From: Bin5 sp965207495
Lineage (GTDB): Bacteria; Chloroflexota; Anaerolineae; Caldilineales; Caldilineaceae
NCBI GenBank assembly: GCA_965207495.1
Contig: OZ242287.1
Location: 5,022,001 to 5,086,000, forward strand
Reading direction: 5' to 3'
Length of the DNA stretch: 64,000 bases
The position numbers and the translations under genes are program-made. This document shows positions 18,220 through 29,000 of the stretch, piece by piece. Each line of letters begins with the position of its first letter. Within the stretch, counting starts at the first letter, position 1. The notes beneath the pieces are model-generated. The model ran no database searches and was not told the DNA's origin. It saw only the letters and a list, made by a program, of their open reading frames with translations.

Positions 18220-20429
18220 CAGCATCTGCACAGGCTGCTTCGGGACAGAGGGCGAATGCGTCGGCCCGGTTCGGAACGTTTGGCGGGGTGTTCACGCCGA
18301 ACGTGCTGACGATTCTGGGTTTGATCCTCTTTTTGCGGGCGGGCTGGGTTGTGGGCCAGGCCGGTATGCTGGGCGCGCTGTTGATCGTGTTGATCGCCAA
18401 CGCGATCAGTTTTTTGACGGGTCTGTCGCTGTCGGCGATTGCGACGTCGATGAACGTGCGGGCGGGCGGCAAGTATTACCTGATCTCGCGGACGTTGGGC
18501 CGGGAAATCGGCGGCGCCATTGGCGTGCCACTCTATCTTTCGCAGGCGATTTCGGTTGCCTTTTACATCATTGGTTTCACCGAGTCGCTGGAGGGCATTG
18601 CTTTCTTCAGCCAGATCGACTCCAGGGTGCTTTCGACAGCGATTGCGATTGTGTTTGCGGGCGTGGCGTTCATCGGCGCGGACTTTGCGATCAAGATTCA
18701 GTATTTCATTCTGGCAGCGCTGATGGCGGCGCTGCTTTCATTCTTTGGGGGAGGCTGGTTGTCGATACAGGCTCCGACGCTGACGGCCAACTATGGCGAG
18801 GGCATGAATTTCTGGAGTGTCTTCGCGGTCTTTTTCCCGGCTGTGACGGGCATTGCGGTGGGCGCGAGCATGTCGGGCGATCTGAAGGACCCAGGTCGGA
18901 GCATTCACAAGGGCACTCTCTATTCGGTGATGTTTACGGCGGTCGTTTACTTTCTCTCGGTCATCTGGCTTTCATTGCATGGCGGCCCGGACGAACTGAA
19001 GAGCAACACGCTGATAATGCGGGACATTGCGCTGTTTCCGCCGTTGATCCTGATCGGCGTGTGGGCTGCGACGCTGTCGTCGGCGTTGGGCAGCATTGTG
19101 GCGGCGCCGCGCACATTGCAGGCGATGGCGAATGACGGGATCGTGCCGCGGGTGCTGGGTTCGCGGCTGGGCAGTCCAACGGAGCCGCGGGTTGGCGTTC
19201 TGATCACTTTATGCATTGCGTTCGCGGTGATCTGGGCCGGTGATCTTAATGTTGTAGCGCCGATCATCACGATGTTTTTCCTGAACACGTACGGGATGAC
19301 GAACCTGGTGGCGGGGATTGAGAAGCTGGTGGGGAACCCCAGTTTCCGGCCGCGGGCGAATATCCATTTCAGTTTCTCGTTGCTGGGAGCGGCCGGTTGT
19401 TACGGGGCGATGTTCGTGATCAATCCCGGGGCGACGGTGGTTGCGATTCTGATCAGCTACGGGATTTATTTCTTCCTGGAGCGCCGCTCGACGATTCGCA
19501 CGTGGGGCGATGTTCGCAACGGGATCTGGTTTGCGCTGGCGCGGCGGTCGCTGTTGAATCTGGAGCGTTCGATCTTTCACGCCAAGAACTGGCGTCCAAA
19601 CATTCTGGTGTTCACGGGGCAGCCGCATAACAGGGCGCCACTGGTGGAGATTGCGAATCTGCTGAGCCGGGGGCATGGTATCGTTTCGTTTTACCAGCTG
19701 CTGGTGGGGGATATCGATCAGCTGGCGAGGAGAAGGCTGCGCAGCATTGCGCGGCGGCAGATCCGCACGTTCATCCAGGAAGAGAACATGTCGGCCTTTG
19801 CGGAGGCGGACATTGTGGAGGATTTCTACGCCGGCGCGGTGACGGTTTGCCAGTCACACGGTGTGGGTGGGCTGGAGCCGAACGCGGTGCTGATGGGTTG
19901 GAGCGATACGGAGGGCGGGCGCACGCTTTTGCTGCGGCTGTTGTCGACGTTGTTCGAGCTGGAAAAGTCGGTGTTGTTCCTGCATCACGATGAGAAGCGG
20001 GGCTTCGGCAACCGCCGGGTGATCGATGTGTGGTGGGGTGGGCGCAGCGGAAACGGGGACCTGATGCTGCTGCTGGCGCATATTATTTCGCAGAGCCCGG
20101 GTTGGGAAGGGGCATCGATCCGGCTGCTGCAGACGCTGCCGCGCGGGGAGGGCCGGGAACAGACGGAGGCCCATCTGCGAGCGCTGTTGGACAGGGTGCG
20201 GGTGAATGCGGAGCCGGTTGTGGTTGTGCCGCCGCGAGGCGAGCGGTTCCCGGATACGGTACAGACGTGGAGCAGGGAGACGGACCTGACTTTGCTGGGT
20301 ATGAACCGGCCTGATGCGGAGGACCGGGCGAGCTATGGCAACCAGCTCAATGGATGGTTGAGCGGGGTGGGGACGGTGTTGCTGATTCATAGTGCGCAGA
20401 CGGAGGATCTGCTGGCGCCGAATGATTGA
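18216..20429 (+). CDS. SLC12-type cation-chloride cotransporter / amino acid permease
   Basis: Integral membrane transporter of the APC superfamily, 737 residues. The first part (about 20-480) has roughly 12 hydrophobic segments, beginning FGGVFTPNVLTILGLILF and GGKYYLISRTLG. This is the signature of the cation-chloride cotransporter branch. The remaining 260 residues are soluble and resemble the C-terminal regulatory domain of that branch. They include NILVFTGQPHNRAPLVEIAN and LTLLGMNRPDAE. It would move ions or amino acids across the cytoplasmic membrane; the substrate cannot be read from sequence. Overlaps the YcaQ-like gene by 4 bases. Confidence 0.88.
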   Translation: MTASAQAASGQRANASARFGTFGGVFTPNVLTILGLILFLRAGWVVGQAGMLGALLIVLIANAISFLTGLSLSAIATSMNVRAGGKYYLISRTLGREIGGAIGVPLYLSQAISVAFYIIGFTESLEGIAFFSQIDSRVLSTAIAIVFAGVAFIGADFAIKIQYFILAALMAALLSFFGGGWLSIQAPTLTANYGEGMNFWSVFAVFFPAVTGIAVGASMSGDLKDPGRSIHKGTLYSVMFTAVVYFLSVIWLSLHGGPDELKSNTLIMRDIALFPPLILIGVWAATLSSALGSIVAAPRTLQAMANDGIVPRVLGSRLGSPTEPRVGVLITLCIAFAVIWAGDLNVVAPIITMFFLNTYGMTNLVAGIEKLVGNPSFRPRANIHFSFSLLGAAGCYGAMFVINPGATVVAILISYGIYFFLERRSTIRTWGDVRNGIWFALARRSLLNLERSIFHAKNWRPNILVFTGQPHNRAPLVEIANLLSRGHGIVSFYQLLVGDIDQLARRRLRSIARRQIRTFIQEENMSAFAEADIVEDFYAGAVTVCQSHGVGGLEPNAVLMGWSDTEGGRTLLLRLLSTLFELEKSVLFLHHDEKRGFGNRRVIDVWWGGRSGNGDLMLLLAHIISQSPGWEGASIRLLQTLPRGEGREQTEAHLRALLDRVRVNAEPVVVVPPRGERFPDTVQTWSRETDLTLLGMNRPDAEDRASYGNQLNGWLSGVGTVLLIHSAQTEDLLAPND

Positions 20430-20712
20430 ACTGCAGTGGATAGTGGTCAGTGGTTAGTGGATAGTGGTTAGTTGCCAGAGGTGGCGTTGCGGGACTGTTA
20501 CTGCTCTATCTGCTGTGATATACTTTCGACGACGGGCCGGGCGGCCTGTCCTGCCATAGGTAGACTTTTCCAAGGCACAGATTGTTTAACGAAGCGCTTC
20601 CACCGCCGCCGGGGGATGTAGAGCGGAGGGGCAGCGCTTTATCTATCATCACTTTGTCTGGCTTCTGCGGGAGCGGGAGGTCAGCACGCCATCCCATGCG
20701 GAGAATTTAACA
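20430..20712. repeat. GTGGTCA/GTGGATA microsatellite and intergenic leader
   Basis: Starts with AACTGCAGTGGATAGTGG followed by degenerate 7-base repeats up to about 20472. Further on is an extended -10-like box. No gene seen. Confidence 0.6.
20516..20524 (+). promoter_or_regulatory. possible extended -10 promoter
   Basis: TGATATACT (TG, one base, TATACT) without a good -35 box, about 190 bases before the aldolase start codon. Confidence 0.3.
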
Positions 20713-21498
20713 ATGCGCGCGAATCCGATTCGCAAGTTGCTCGATGAGGGCAAACCGACGCTGGCAACCCACATTCACAGCGTGTGGCCGAACGTGGTCG
20801 AGGCGCTGGGCCATACGGGGCTGTACGATTATGTGGAGTTTGTGGCTGAGTATGGAACGTACACGCTGCACGATTTGGACAATATTTGCCGGGCGGCGGA
20901 GCTTCACGGCCTGGGCTCGATGATCAAGATCGATTGGGCGAACAACGAGTTTGTTGCGCAGCGGGCGGTCGGATCGGGGTTCAATAGCGTGCTGTTTTCG
21001 GACGTGCGCTCGGCGGCGGGCGCGGCGGACTGTGTGAGCTATGTGCGGGCGGATACGCCGCATGCAGGCGGCACGTTCGGCGTGGCGACGCGGCGATTTT
21101 CGTACATGGGGTACGGGGGCAATGAGGCGTATATTCAGGCCCTGGACGATATTGTGGTGGCGCTGATGCTGGAGAAGAAGCCGGCGCTGGATGAGCTGGA
21201 AGGGATTCTGGAGGTAGACGGGGTGGAGATGCTGCAGTGGGGGCCTTCCGACTTTTCGATGAGCATCGGCAAGGGTGGACAACGGGGGGATGCTGAGGTG
21301 GCGGCGGCAGCACAGAAGGTGATCGATGGCTGCATGGCAGCGGGCGTTCATCCGCGCATTGAGATTGGCACTGCCGACGATGCGAAGCGGTATCTGGATA
21401 TGGGGGCGCGGCATTTCTGCATTGGAACGGACATCGCGATTCTGCACGGGTGGTGGCAGAAGGAAGGTGAGGATATGCGGAAAGCTTTGGATGAATAG
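20713..21498 (+). CDS. HpcH/HpaI aldolase family protein
   Basis: Class II pyruvate aldolase family (HpcH/HpaI, citrate lyase beta-like TIM barrel), 261 residues. These enzymes reversibly cleave 2-oxo-4-hydroxy acids using a divalent metal. Family features are THIHSVWPNVVEALGHTGLY near the N-terminus, VEFVAEYGTYTLHDLDNI, an internal metal-site segment (GVEMLQWGPSDFSMS) and the barrel end HFCIGTDIAILHGWW. ATG at 20713 with a GGAGA upstream. Single gene; no pathway neighbours show the substrate. Confidence 0.88.
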   Translation: MRANPIRKLLDEGKPTLATHIHSVWPNVVEALGHTGLYDYVEFVAEYGTYTLHDLDNICRAAELHGLGSMIKIDWANNEFVAQRAVGSGFNSVLFSDVRSAAGAADCVSYVRADTPHAGGTFGVATRRFSYMGYGGNEAYIQALDDIVVALMLEKKPALDELEGILEVDGVEMLQWGPSDFSMSIGKGGQRGDAEVAAAAQKVIDGCMAAGVHPRIEIGTADDAKRYLDMGARHFCIGTDIAILHGWWQKEGEDMRKALDE

Positions 21499-21514
21499 TC
21501 GGTAGTTGGCGCGG

Positions 21515-22552
21515 CTAGCCGACGCGTTCTAGGAAGCGGACGTCGTTGGTGAAGAAGTAGCGGATGTCGTCGATGCCGTACTTGAGCATGGCGATGCGTT
21601 CGGGGCCCATGCCGAATGCGAATCCGCTGTAGACGGCGGGGTCGTAGCCGCCGTTGTGGAGGACGATGGGGTGGACCATGCCGGCGCCGAGGATTTCGAG
21701 CCAGCCGGTGTTTTTGCAGATGCGGCAGCCTTTGGCTTGGCAGAGGACGCAGCCGGCGTCGACTTCGACGCTGGGTTCGGTGAAGGGGAAGTAGCTTTTG
21801 CGGAAGCGGAGGGCGCAACCTTCGCCGAACATCTGGTTGGCGAAGTTGACGAGCGTGCCCTTGAGGTCGCTGAAGGTTACGTTGTGGCCGACGACGAGCC
21901 CTTCGACCTGGTGGAACATCATGTCGTAGCGGGCGCTGACATCCTCGTGGCGGTAGCATTTCCCTGGCAATATGACACGAATGGGCTCCGGGCAGTATTC
22001 GCGCATGGCGTGGATCTGGCCGGGGCTTGTGTGTGTGCGGAGGATGACGCCGGGGGTGGTGGTGTAGAAGGTATCCCACATGTCGCGGGCGGGGTGTCCG
22101 GGCGGGATGTTGAGGAGGCCGAAGTTGTTTTCGTCGGTCTCGACTTCGGGTGAGTCGTAGACCTGGAAGCCCATCTGGCCGAAGATCTGGGCGATTTCGC
22201 GCAGGGTCTGGTTGCTGGGATGGATTTTGCCGAGGGTGGGGCGGCGGCCCGGCATGGTGACGTCGACGCCTTCGGCGGCGAGGGTACGCTCCATCTCCTG
22301 GTTGCGGATGGCCTCCTGGCGGGTGTGGAGGGCCTCTTCGAGCAGGTTTTTGAGCTGGTTGCCGGCGCGGCCGGCGGCGGGGCGTTCTTCGCGGGGCAGG
22401 TCGCTGAGGCCGCGCAGGAAGTCGGTGAGGGCGCCGTTGCGGCCGAGGTAGTCGCGGAACCAGGCTTCGGTGGCCTCGACGGTGTCGGCGGCGTTTAGTT
22501 CTTTTTGTGCGCGGGTTTGTAGTTCTTCAAGCGCCTGCATGTTTTTTCTCAC
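21515..22552 (-). CDS. pheS: phenylalanine--tRNA ligase subunit alpha
   Basis: Class II aminoacyl-tRNA synthetase alpha subunit, 345 residues, which charges tRNA-Phe together with the beta subunit. Motif 2 is CYRHEDVSARYDMMFHQVEG and motif 3 is GFAFGMGPERIAMLKYG. The N-terminal coiled coil (about 1-90) binds tRNA. An insertion CVLCQAKGCRICKNTGW carries four Cys as in other bacterial PheS. The listed start is a GTG; an ATG four codons later (22540) is equally likely, and neither has a clear Shine-Dalgarno. pheT is not adjacent on this strand within the window, so the usual pheST operon appears split here. Confidence 0.95.
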   Translation of the reverse strand: MRKNMQALEELQTRAQKELNAADTVEATEAWFRDYLGRNGALTDFLRGLSDLPREERPAAGRAGNQLKNLLEEALHTRQEAIRNQEMERTLAAEGVDVTMPGRRPTLGKIHPSNQTLREIAQIFGQMGFQVYDSPEVETDENNFGLLNIPPGHPARDMWDTFYTTTPGVILRTHTSPGQIHAMREYCPEPIRVILPGKCYRHEDVSARYDMMFHQVEGLVVGHNVTFSDLKGTLVNFANQMFGEGCALRFRKSYFPFTEPSVEVDAGCVLCQAKGCRICKNTGWLEILGAGMVHPIVLHNGGYDPAVYSGFAFGMGPERIAMLKYGIDDIRYFFTNDVRFLERVG

Positions 22553-22761
22553 AGTATTGGTATAGGTGCAATGGCTGACAGCGACGGCTGGCTGCTGTAT
22601 TTTGCGCGTTCTTCAGGTGTCAATCGTAGAGGAAAAGAGGCGGCGCGTCAAGATTTGGGGTTTTGAGGTTTCTTTTTGTTTGCCTGGCTGTTCCGGGCGG
22701 GGATGGCGGCGGGCTCGCTGAATCGGAGGCGGATTCCTGCGCGACGGGGGAGGGGTGATTT

Positions 22762-22791
22762 AGCCCGTCCTCCGGGGATGGAGGACGGGCT
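22762..22791 (-). terminator. strong hairpin after the Fn3-protease gene
   Basis: Perfect 12-bp stem AGCCCGTCCTCC (22762-22773) / GGAGGACGGGCT (22780-22791) with a 6-base loop, about 10 bases beyond the stop at 22802. No strong U tract follows on the minus strand. Confidence 0.6.
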
Positions 22792-22801
22792 TGGTGGGAG
22801 A

Positions 22802-25453
22802 TCAGTATCTGGGCGTGCGGTTTACGGTGACAATGTAACCGGCCGGGGCTGCCGGTTCGACGGTTTGAATGACAATGTAGTAGCGGGCTTTGATGGGCGC
22901 GCGGAAGAGGACGCGTGAGTCACGTTTGAGCAGGCCGATGCTGTCATCATTGGTGACGGACAGGGCCGGGCTTCCAAGGCTGACTGAGAGGAGCATATCG
23001 GCCAGGAGCGATTGGGCGAGGACTTCAACCGTTTCGCCTCGTTCGAGGTCGAGGACAAAATAGTCGGTGTCACTGGGATAATCAATATTTCCAGTGATGG
23101 ACTGCCCGACCCGGATCTGTTTGCCCTGGTCGGGGTCATCGACAGGTATGAGATTGTAGTTGGCGGCGACGGTGAAGGTGCTGGGGGTCAATCCGTTCTG
23201 GCGTACGATCAGGAAGTGCGGGTTAAGCCTTCCGATGAGATAGGCACCAAACTCGAAGCCTGTGATGTCGTACAGGTCAAAGGTCGCACCATTCCGACCC
23301 AAGGCGTCGTAGATGGCAAGTTTGCCATCGTTTTGGCCGAGCAGGCTGAACCTGACTACGGTGTTGCGCGGCTCGTTGATTACGTAGGCCCGATCGTCAT
23401 AGTAGTTCTGCAGGGTGAGATCGTGTCGGAGGGCGCCGCCTTCGGTCGAAATCCAGCGGGGCCCTATGCCGGAGGGGGCCTGGCCGGCGAGGAGTGTGCT
23501 GATGCGGGGGAGGAGGTCGGCGGAGGAGGTGACAAGCGCGAATTCGCCATAAACCTTGAAGCCGCTGATGCCGATGACAGCGCCGGTGGCGGAGACAAAT
23601 GCGCCGCCACTCTGTCCACCGTGGATGGTAGAGTCGGACTGGAACAAGGTAATGTCACCGCCATCCCACTGGCGCAGGCGCGAATGGATACCCTCCGTCA
23701 TGGTCGGCTGGGGGAATTTTTCGTATTCGCCCGGGTAGCCGATCAGGTAGACGGTGGAGCCGATGGGAAGGGCTTCGCCGTCGAGCATGGTTGCGTATTG
23801 GGTGGGGGTTGAGACCGGGCCAAGCAGCGCCAGGTCTGCCAGGTGGTCATAGTATCTCACCGGCAGCTTTTCATAGTAGGTCCCGTCGGGGAAGACGACG
23901 CGTACGGAGGTGAAGGGCCAGACGACGTGGGAGTTGGTCACTATCCAGCCACCTTCGATCAGCACGCCGCTGCCGGAGCCGTTATCGGTCTCGACGAAGG
24001 CGATCGAGGGTGAGACCTGGTCGAAGATTTGGGCGGCGAGGTTCTTTTCTTCAGGGATGGCGGCGGTGACGTAGGGGGACCAGCCGCTCAGCCCGCCGGT
24101 TGCGGTCACGGCGCGGGCGGTGTAGTAGTAGGTTGTGCCTTCCTTGACGTCTTGATGCGTGAAGGTGGTGGCGGTCAGGGCGCCATCATCGAGTTGCTGT
24201 TCACCGTCTTCTTTGGTCCAAACCCAGAGCACATAACGCACTGCTCCCTGGACCGGATCCCAGCTGACTTCTATGGCGTTCTCAGACACATTCAAGGTGA
24301 GTTCGGGCGGCGGGGGCGCGGAATCTGACGGCGCCGGCGTGGTCGTTGGCGTGGTATCGGGTGTTGGGGTCGCGGTTGCGGTCACGTCTGAGTTGGGCGT
24401 GGTGGTGGGCGTTGTGGTCGGGGTGGGCGTTGCGGTTGCGGACGACGGTTGGGTGATGGTGGCGGTTACCCACTCGGGCCAGGGACTATGCTGGCCGGCG
24501 GCGCCCAATGCGCGGACGGTGTAATAGTAGGTTGTGTCTACCTCGACTTCGTGGTGCGTGAAGGTGGTGGCGGTCAGGGCGCCATCGTCCAGTTGCTGCC
24601 GGCCTTCTGCAGCGGTCCACACCCACAGCTCATAGCGGTCTGCGCCGGCGACGGCATTCCAATTCAGGTCTACGAGGCCTTCACCGGGCTGTGCTGACAG
24701 TTCGGGCACGGGGAGCGGGGAAGCTGTGGAGGTAGGCGTTGGGGTCGGTTGCGATGACTGTGTTTGCGTTGGTGTGGGTGTGAGTGTGGGCGTCGACGCG
24801 GCTGACTGCGAGCCGGCGGCGGTTTCAGAGACCTGTTCGGACCAGGGGCCCACTTCGGCGCTGTTCACGGCGCGCACGGTGTAGTGGTAGGTTGTACCGG
24901 CGGCGAGACCGGGATGATTGTAGGTTGTGCCGGTGAGGTCGCCGCCGCCGAGCTGCTGCCACTGGCCGGAACCGCTCCAGACGATCAGCTGGTAGCCGCC
25001 GGCGCCGGATATTGAGGTCCAGCCCAGGTCGAAGCTGCCTGCGGCGGCCTGGATGGAGAGGGTGGGCGCGACGAGGGTGGCGGCGAATGTGACGGAGACG
25101 CGCTGCGACCATTCACCGGTGTCGCCGTTCTGGTTGACGGCGCGGACCTGGTAGGCGTAGGTGGTGGCGGCGGTCAGGCCGGTGTGTGTGTATGTGGTTG
25201 CTGTGATGGACCCGTTGTCCGGGTACTGCCATTCGCCGTTGCGAGGCAGGGCAGCCACCTGGTAGTGCGCGGCGCCGTCGACGGGGTCCCAGCTCAGTTG
25301 GATGGCGTCGTCGCCTGCCTGCGCGGTGAGCGCGGGGGCGGGCAGGGTGGAAGTCTGTTGGGCGACTGACGGGCTGGTGGTGGAGAGGATGACGACGACG
25401 GCCAGGAGAACCGCCAGGGTAATTGTGCGGTTACGTTGGTGAGATAAAGGCAT
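22802..25453 (-). CDS. secreted Fn3 / trypsin-like serine protease protein
   Basis: 883 residues with an N-terminal signal peptide (TITLAVLLAVVVILSTTSPS). Domain order: two Fn3 domains (about 35-215), a Thr/Pro linker, a third Fn3 (about 245-330), another linker, a fourth Fn3 (about 375-470), an S1-type protease domain (about 475-680) and a C-terminal beta-sandwich like the PPC (bacterial pre-peptidase) domain (about 770-883). The catalytic triad is visible: His in GWIVTNSHVVWPF, Asp in DHLADLALLG and Ser in STIHGGQSGGAFVS. This protease type fits HtrA-like enzymes without a PDZ domain. ATG at 25453 preceded by AGGGAA. Probably extracellular, acting on protein or matrix substrates. Confidence 0.9.
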   Translation of the reverse strand: MPLSHQRNRTITLAVLLAVVVILSTTSPSVAQQTSTLPAPALTAQAGDDAIQLSWDPVDGAAHYQVAALPRNGEWQYPDNGSITATTYTHTGLTAATTYAYQVRAVNQNGDTGEWSQRVSVTFAATLVAPTLSIQAAAGSFDLGWTSISGAGGYQLIVWSGSGQWQQLGGGDLTGTTYNHPGLAAGTTYHYTVRAVNSAEVGPWSEQVSETAAGSQSAASTPTLTPTPTQTQSSQPTPTPTSTASPLPVPELSAQPGEGLVDLNWNAVAGADRYELWVWTAAEGRQQLDDGALTATTFTHHEVEVDTTYYYTVRALGAAGQHSPWPEWVTATITQPSSATATPTPTTTPTTTPNSDVTATATPTPDTTPTTTPAPSDSAPPPPELTLNVSENAIEVSWDPVQGAVRYVLWVWTKEDGEQQLDDGALTATTFTHQDVKEGTTYYYTARAVTATGGLSGWSPYVTAAIPEEKNLAAQIFDQVSPSIAFVETDNGSGSGVLIEGGWIVTNSHVVWPFTSVRVVFPDGTYYEKLPVRYYDHLADLALLGPVSTPTQYATMLDGEALPIGSTVYLIGYPGEYEKFPQPTMTEGIHSRLRQWDGGDITLFQSDSTIHGGQSGGAFVSATGAVIGISGFKVYGEFALVTSSADLLPRISTLLAGQAPSGIGPRWISTEGGALRHDLTLQNYYDDRAYVINEPRNTVVRFSLLGQNDGKLAIYDALGRNGATFDLYDITGFEFGAYLIGRLNPHFLIVRQNGLTPSTFTVAANYNLIPVDDPDQGKQIRVGQSITGNIDYPSDTDYFVLDLERGETVEVLAQSLLADMLLSVSLGSPALSVTNDDSIGLLKRDSRVLFRAPIKARYYIVIQTVEPAAPAGYIVTVNRTPRY

Positions 25454-25708
25454 TGCGATTCCCTGGTCGGTGAATGGTCTGTCAGCCGCGGCCGTCGGTG
25501 TCGCGGCCAGCCAGCACAGTAGTCGGTTGATAAGGGGGTAGGGTGGGCGACGGTCCGGGCGCGAACTGGGGTGTCTCCGTTTCGGTTAATTCGCAGGACG
25601 AACAAAGGGTTCATGCAGGGACCGTGCCGAATTGTATATGTTACGTATTATACACGGGCCTATTTCGCAAGGCACATTCCTGTGTAGGGCGGTATTGGTT
25701 CTTTTTTC

Positions 25709-26006
25709 TGTTTTGTCCGCGGAGGACGCGGAGGGGCGCGGAGTACTTCAAAACCTTTTTGTCCGCGGAGGACGCGGAGGGGCGCGGAGAACGGCAACAC
25801 CTTTTTTGTCCGCGGAGGACGCGGAGGGGAGCGGAGAACGGCAACACCTTTTTTTTCCACGGAGGACACGGAGGGGCGCGGAGAACGGCAACACCTTTTT
25901 TTGTCCGCGGAGGACACGGAGGGGCGCGGAGAACTGCTTTACTGCTCTTGATCCACGGAGGACACGGAGAACGGCAACGGCAACATCTTTGTCCACGGAG
26001 AACACT
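25709..26006 (+). repeat. GC-rich repeat array A, 7 units
   Basis: Seven head-to-tail units of the dispersed element, each opening with TTTTGTCC(G/A)CGGAGG and closing with GCGGAGAACGGCAAC; the last is truncated. It lies between two minus-strand Fn3 genes. The rest of the 25454-26065 gap holds no gene; a lone -10-like box (minus strand, 25647-25652) could serve the protease gene. Confidence 0.9.
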
Positions 26007-26065
26007 TATTGTAGTTCGCGCAGGGGTGAGGGGAGCCTGGTTGGGGGGGGAGGAGGGGAAGGGGG

Positions 26066-29000
26066 TCAGATGCACTTGTGGAGGGGGAGCCAGTTGAGGT
26101 TGGGGGGTATGGTGATTGCGAGGCCGGTTATGTGGTTGCCTGTGACTTCGATTCGCTTCCACTGGCCCTGGTCGGTGGTCCTTACGAAGGAGCCGTCATG
26201 GTTGAGGAAGGCGGCGGCGGGGCAGGCGGCGTTGCCGGCGCTGTTGTAGCGGTAGATGCCGATGACGATGTGTGGCTTTTCGCCTGACGCGTTGAGGAAG
26301 GCCTTTTCTACAAAGAGGCGCTCGAAGGAGAAGGTTCTGTCGGACCTGCGCACGGTGGTGCTGGCGCCCAGGAGTCTTTTGGCGCCGGTGGGGGAGCGCA
26401 TGCTGAGCTGGAGGATGTAGGAATGGGCCAGGGGGGTCTGGCTGGTTGGCCCACTGACGGTTCCCTGCAGGTCGAAGCGCTGGATTTGACAGAAGGTGAG
26501 CGGCGCGGGATTGCCGAGGATTTCTTTGACGAGGGCGGCGCCGACGGGATCGTAGTCGGCGAGCTTGTGGTAGCCGGGCCCGATCCAGCCGTCGAACTGG
26601 CTGGGGGTGAGCCAGGTGCGGACGAGTTCGGCCCAGTATTCGAGGGCATTGGTGGAGGCGTAGCGATCCTGCCAAAGACCTCTGAGCATAGCGGCCTGAT
26701 AGGCGCTGTTGAGTTTGTACATGAACTGTTCGCCTTCGGGCTGCAGTCTGAGGGCGTCTTCGACGAGGTGGGCGATTTCGTGGATCATGATGTGGTTGCA
26801 GTGGCGGGCGACTTCGGGTCCGCCGGCGACCCAGCCGTAGGGCGTTTTGCCGGCGGCGCCGGCGACTCGCCACGAGAAGCCCAGGCCTTTGAACTCGGGG
26901 AGATCAGAGACATGGCCGCCTTTCTCGAATCTGTCGGGATAGATGAGAAGGCGGAAGGCGTAGTCGCTCATGGTCTTGATGAGGTCGGGCCGGTCGGAGA
27001 GCATGGCCAGGAAGGTGTCGCGTACCTGGTAGAGCTCTTCGTCGGAGACGTCGTTGGATGAGAGGACGGGGACGCCGGCGGCGTCGAGGTATTTGGTGTA
27101 GTAGGCATGGACGCCGAGCGAAGAGGGCGGCGAGGACACGCGGGCGCCGGCAGTCTGCGTTGGCGCTGGCGTTGGTGTCGGCGCTGCCGGCGCGATAACG
27201 GACGGATAGGCGGACCAGGGGCTTTCATCGCCGGCGGCGTTTACGGCGCGGACAGCATAGAAGTAGGTCTGGCCGGGGGTAAATTCGGTGTGTGTAAAGG
27301 TGGCGGCGGTGAGGGTATCGCCGCCGATGTCTTGCCAGCCGAGCTTGGAATCCCACCAGGAGAGGAGAATATAGCGAACTGCGCCGGGGACCGCGGTCCA
27401 GCGCAGTTCGATGGCGCCGTTTGCGGCTGCTACGGTCAGGGTCGGGGCAGGAAGTCCGGCGGCTGCCGAAGAGGACGTGGGCGTCGGGGCGGCGGTTGCG
27501 GTCGGCGTTGCCGTTGGGACCGGCGCGACAGTGGGCAGTTGCCGTGTAAGGATGGGACAGGCGGCACGGAAGCAGGCTTGAACCACGTAGAAATGCGAGT
27601 ACGCGGCGCCGGCGGGGGCCTGGAGGAGGCCTTCGTGCAGGAAGGATGTCACCGTCAGTTCGCGGGCGACGAGTTCGTAGGCAGACCTGAAGAAGAGGGC
27701 GGACCTGCAGATGGGAACGCCTTCGCCAACGGAAAGGCAGTAGTAGATGTTGTAATGGATTGCGGCGGGGAGCGGGTTCCATGAGAGGGTGATATTCGGG
27801 CCTGCCCTGACGGCGGAGATATTGGACCTGGTGACAAATCCGTAGGCGGGGCCAGACGAAGGTGTTGCGGTGGGCGTTGTGGTGGGCGTTATGGTTGGCG
27901 TTGCGGATTGGGCTGCGGCTGGCGAGGGCGTTGGCGTCGGTGTGGGTGTGGGCCCTGCAGGCAGTGAGGCGGACGGATAGTCGGACCAGGGCGTGAGATC
28001 GCCGGCGGCGTTGACGGCGCGGACACTGTAGTAGTAGGTTGTGCCGGGCACGGCTGTGGTGTGCGAGTAGGTCGTGGCTGTCAGGTTGTCGCCTCCAATG
28101 TCCTGCCAGCCGGTGTCTACTTCCCACCAGGTAATCAGAATGTAGCGCACTGCTGTGGGGACTGCGTTCCAGCTCACCTCAATGGCACCGTCTTTGGCCT
28201 GGACAGTCAGGACCGGCGGGGTGAACCCGGATGACAAGGAGACCGAACCCGGCGCAGCTGTCGCGGCAGGCGTTGAAGCCGGCGCGGCTGTGGGAGTGGG
28301 CGTCGGGGACGAGGCGGAGGGTTGCGTTTCAGGCAGGGTTACGGAGACGGGTTCAGACCAGGGGCCAGGGCCACCGGAACTGCTGACGGCGCGAACGTAG
28401 AAGTAGTAGGCGGTAGCGGCGGTGAGGCCGGACTGGTTGTAGGCGGCGGCGGTGAGGTTGTCGCCGCCGACTGGCTGCCAGCCGCCGGCGTCTGTCCAGG
28501 AGGTGACCTCGTAGCGGGCGGCGCCGTCAATGGGAGTCCAGCTGAGCGCGACCGTGCCGCCGGCGACTTGGGCGGTGAGGACGGGCGCCTGGAGGTCGGA
28601 CAGCACGAGTGTGTTGGAGGAATCAGGTTCGTGCGAGGTTGCCGGCGGTGTGGTCGTTGGCGTCGGTGTCGGCGTTTGTGTCGGCGCCGGAATCGCGGTG
28701 GGCGTTGGTGTGGCGGTCAGGGCGGGCGGTGCGGTGGGCGTTGCTGATGGCGCGGCCGCTAGTGTGGGGGTTGCGGAAGGCGGCGCGGGCGCAGGCGTAA
28801 ATGTGTGGGCGGGCGCGGCCGTTGAATCGGGCGCGTTGGGCACGGTGGCGGAGCGCTGTTGGGACCAGGGGCCGGGTTCGCCGGCGGCGCTGCGGGCGCG
28901 GATACGGTAGTAGTAGGTGGCGCCGGCGGTGAGGTCGGTGTGGGTGTAGGCGACGGCGGTGAGGTTGTCGCCGGCGATCTGCTGCCAGCCGGTGTCTACG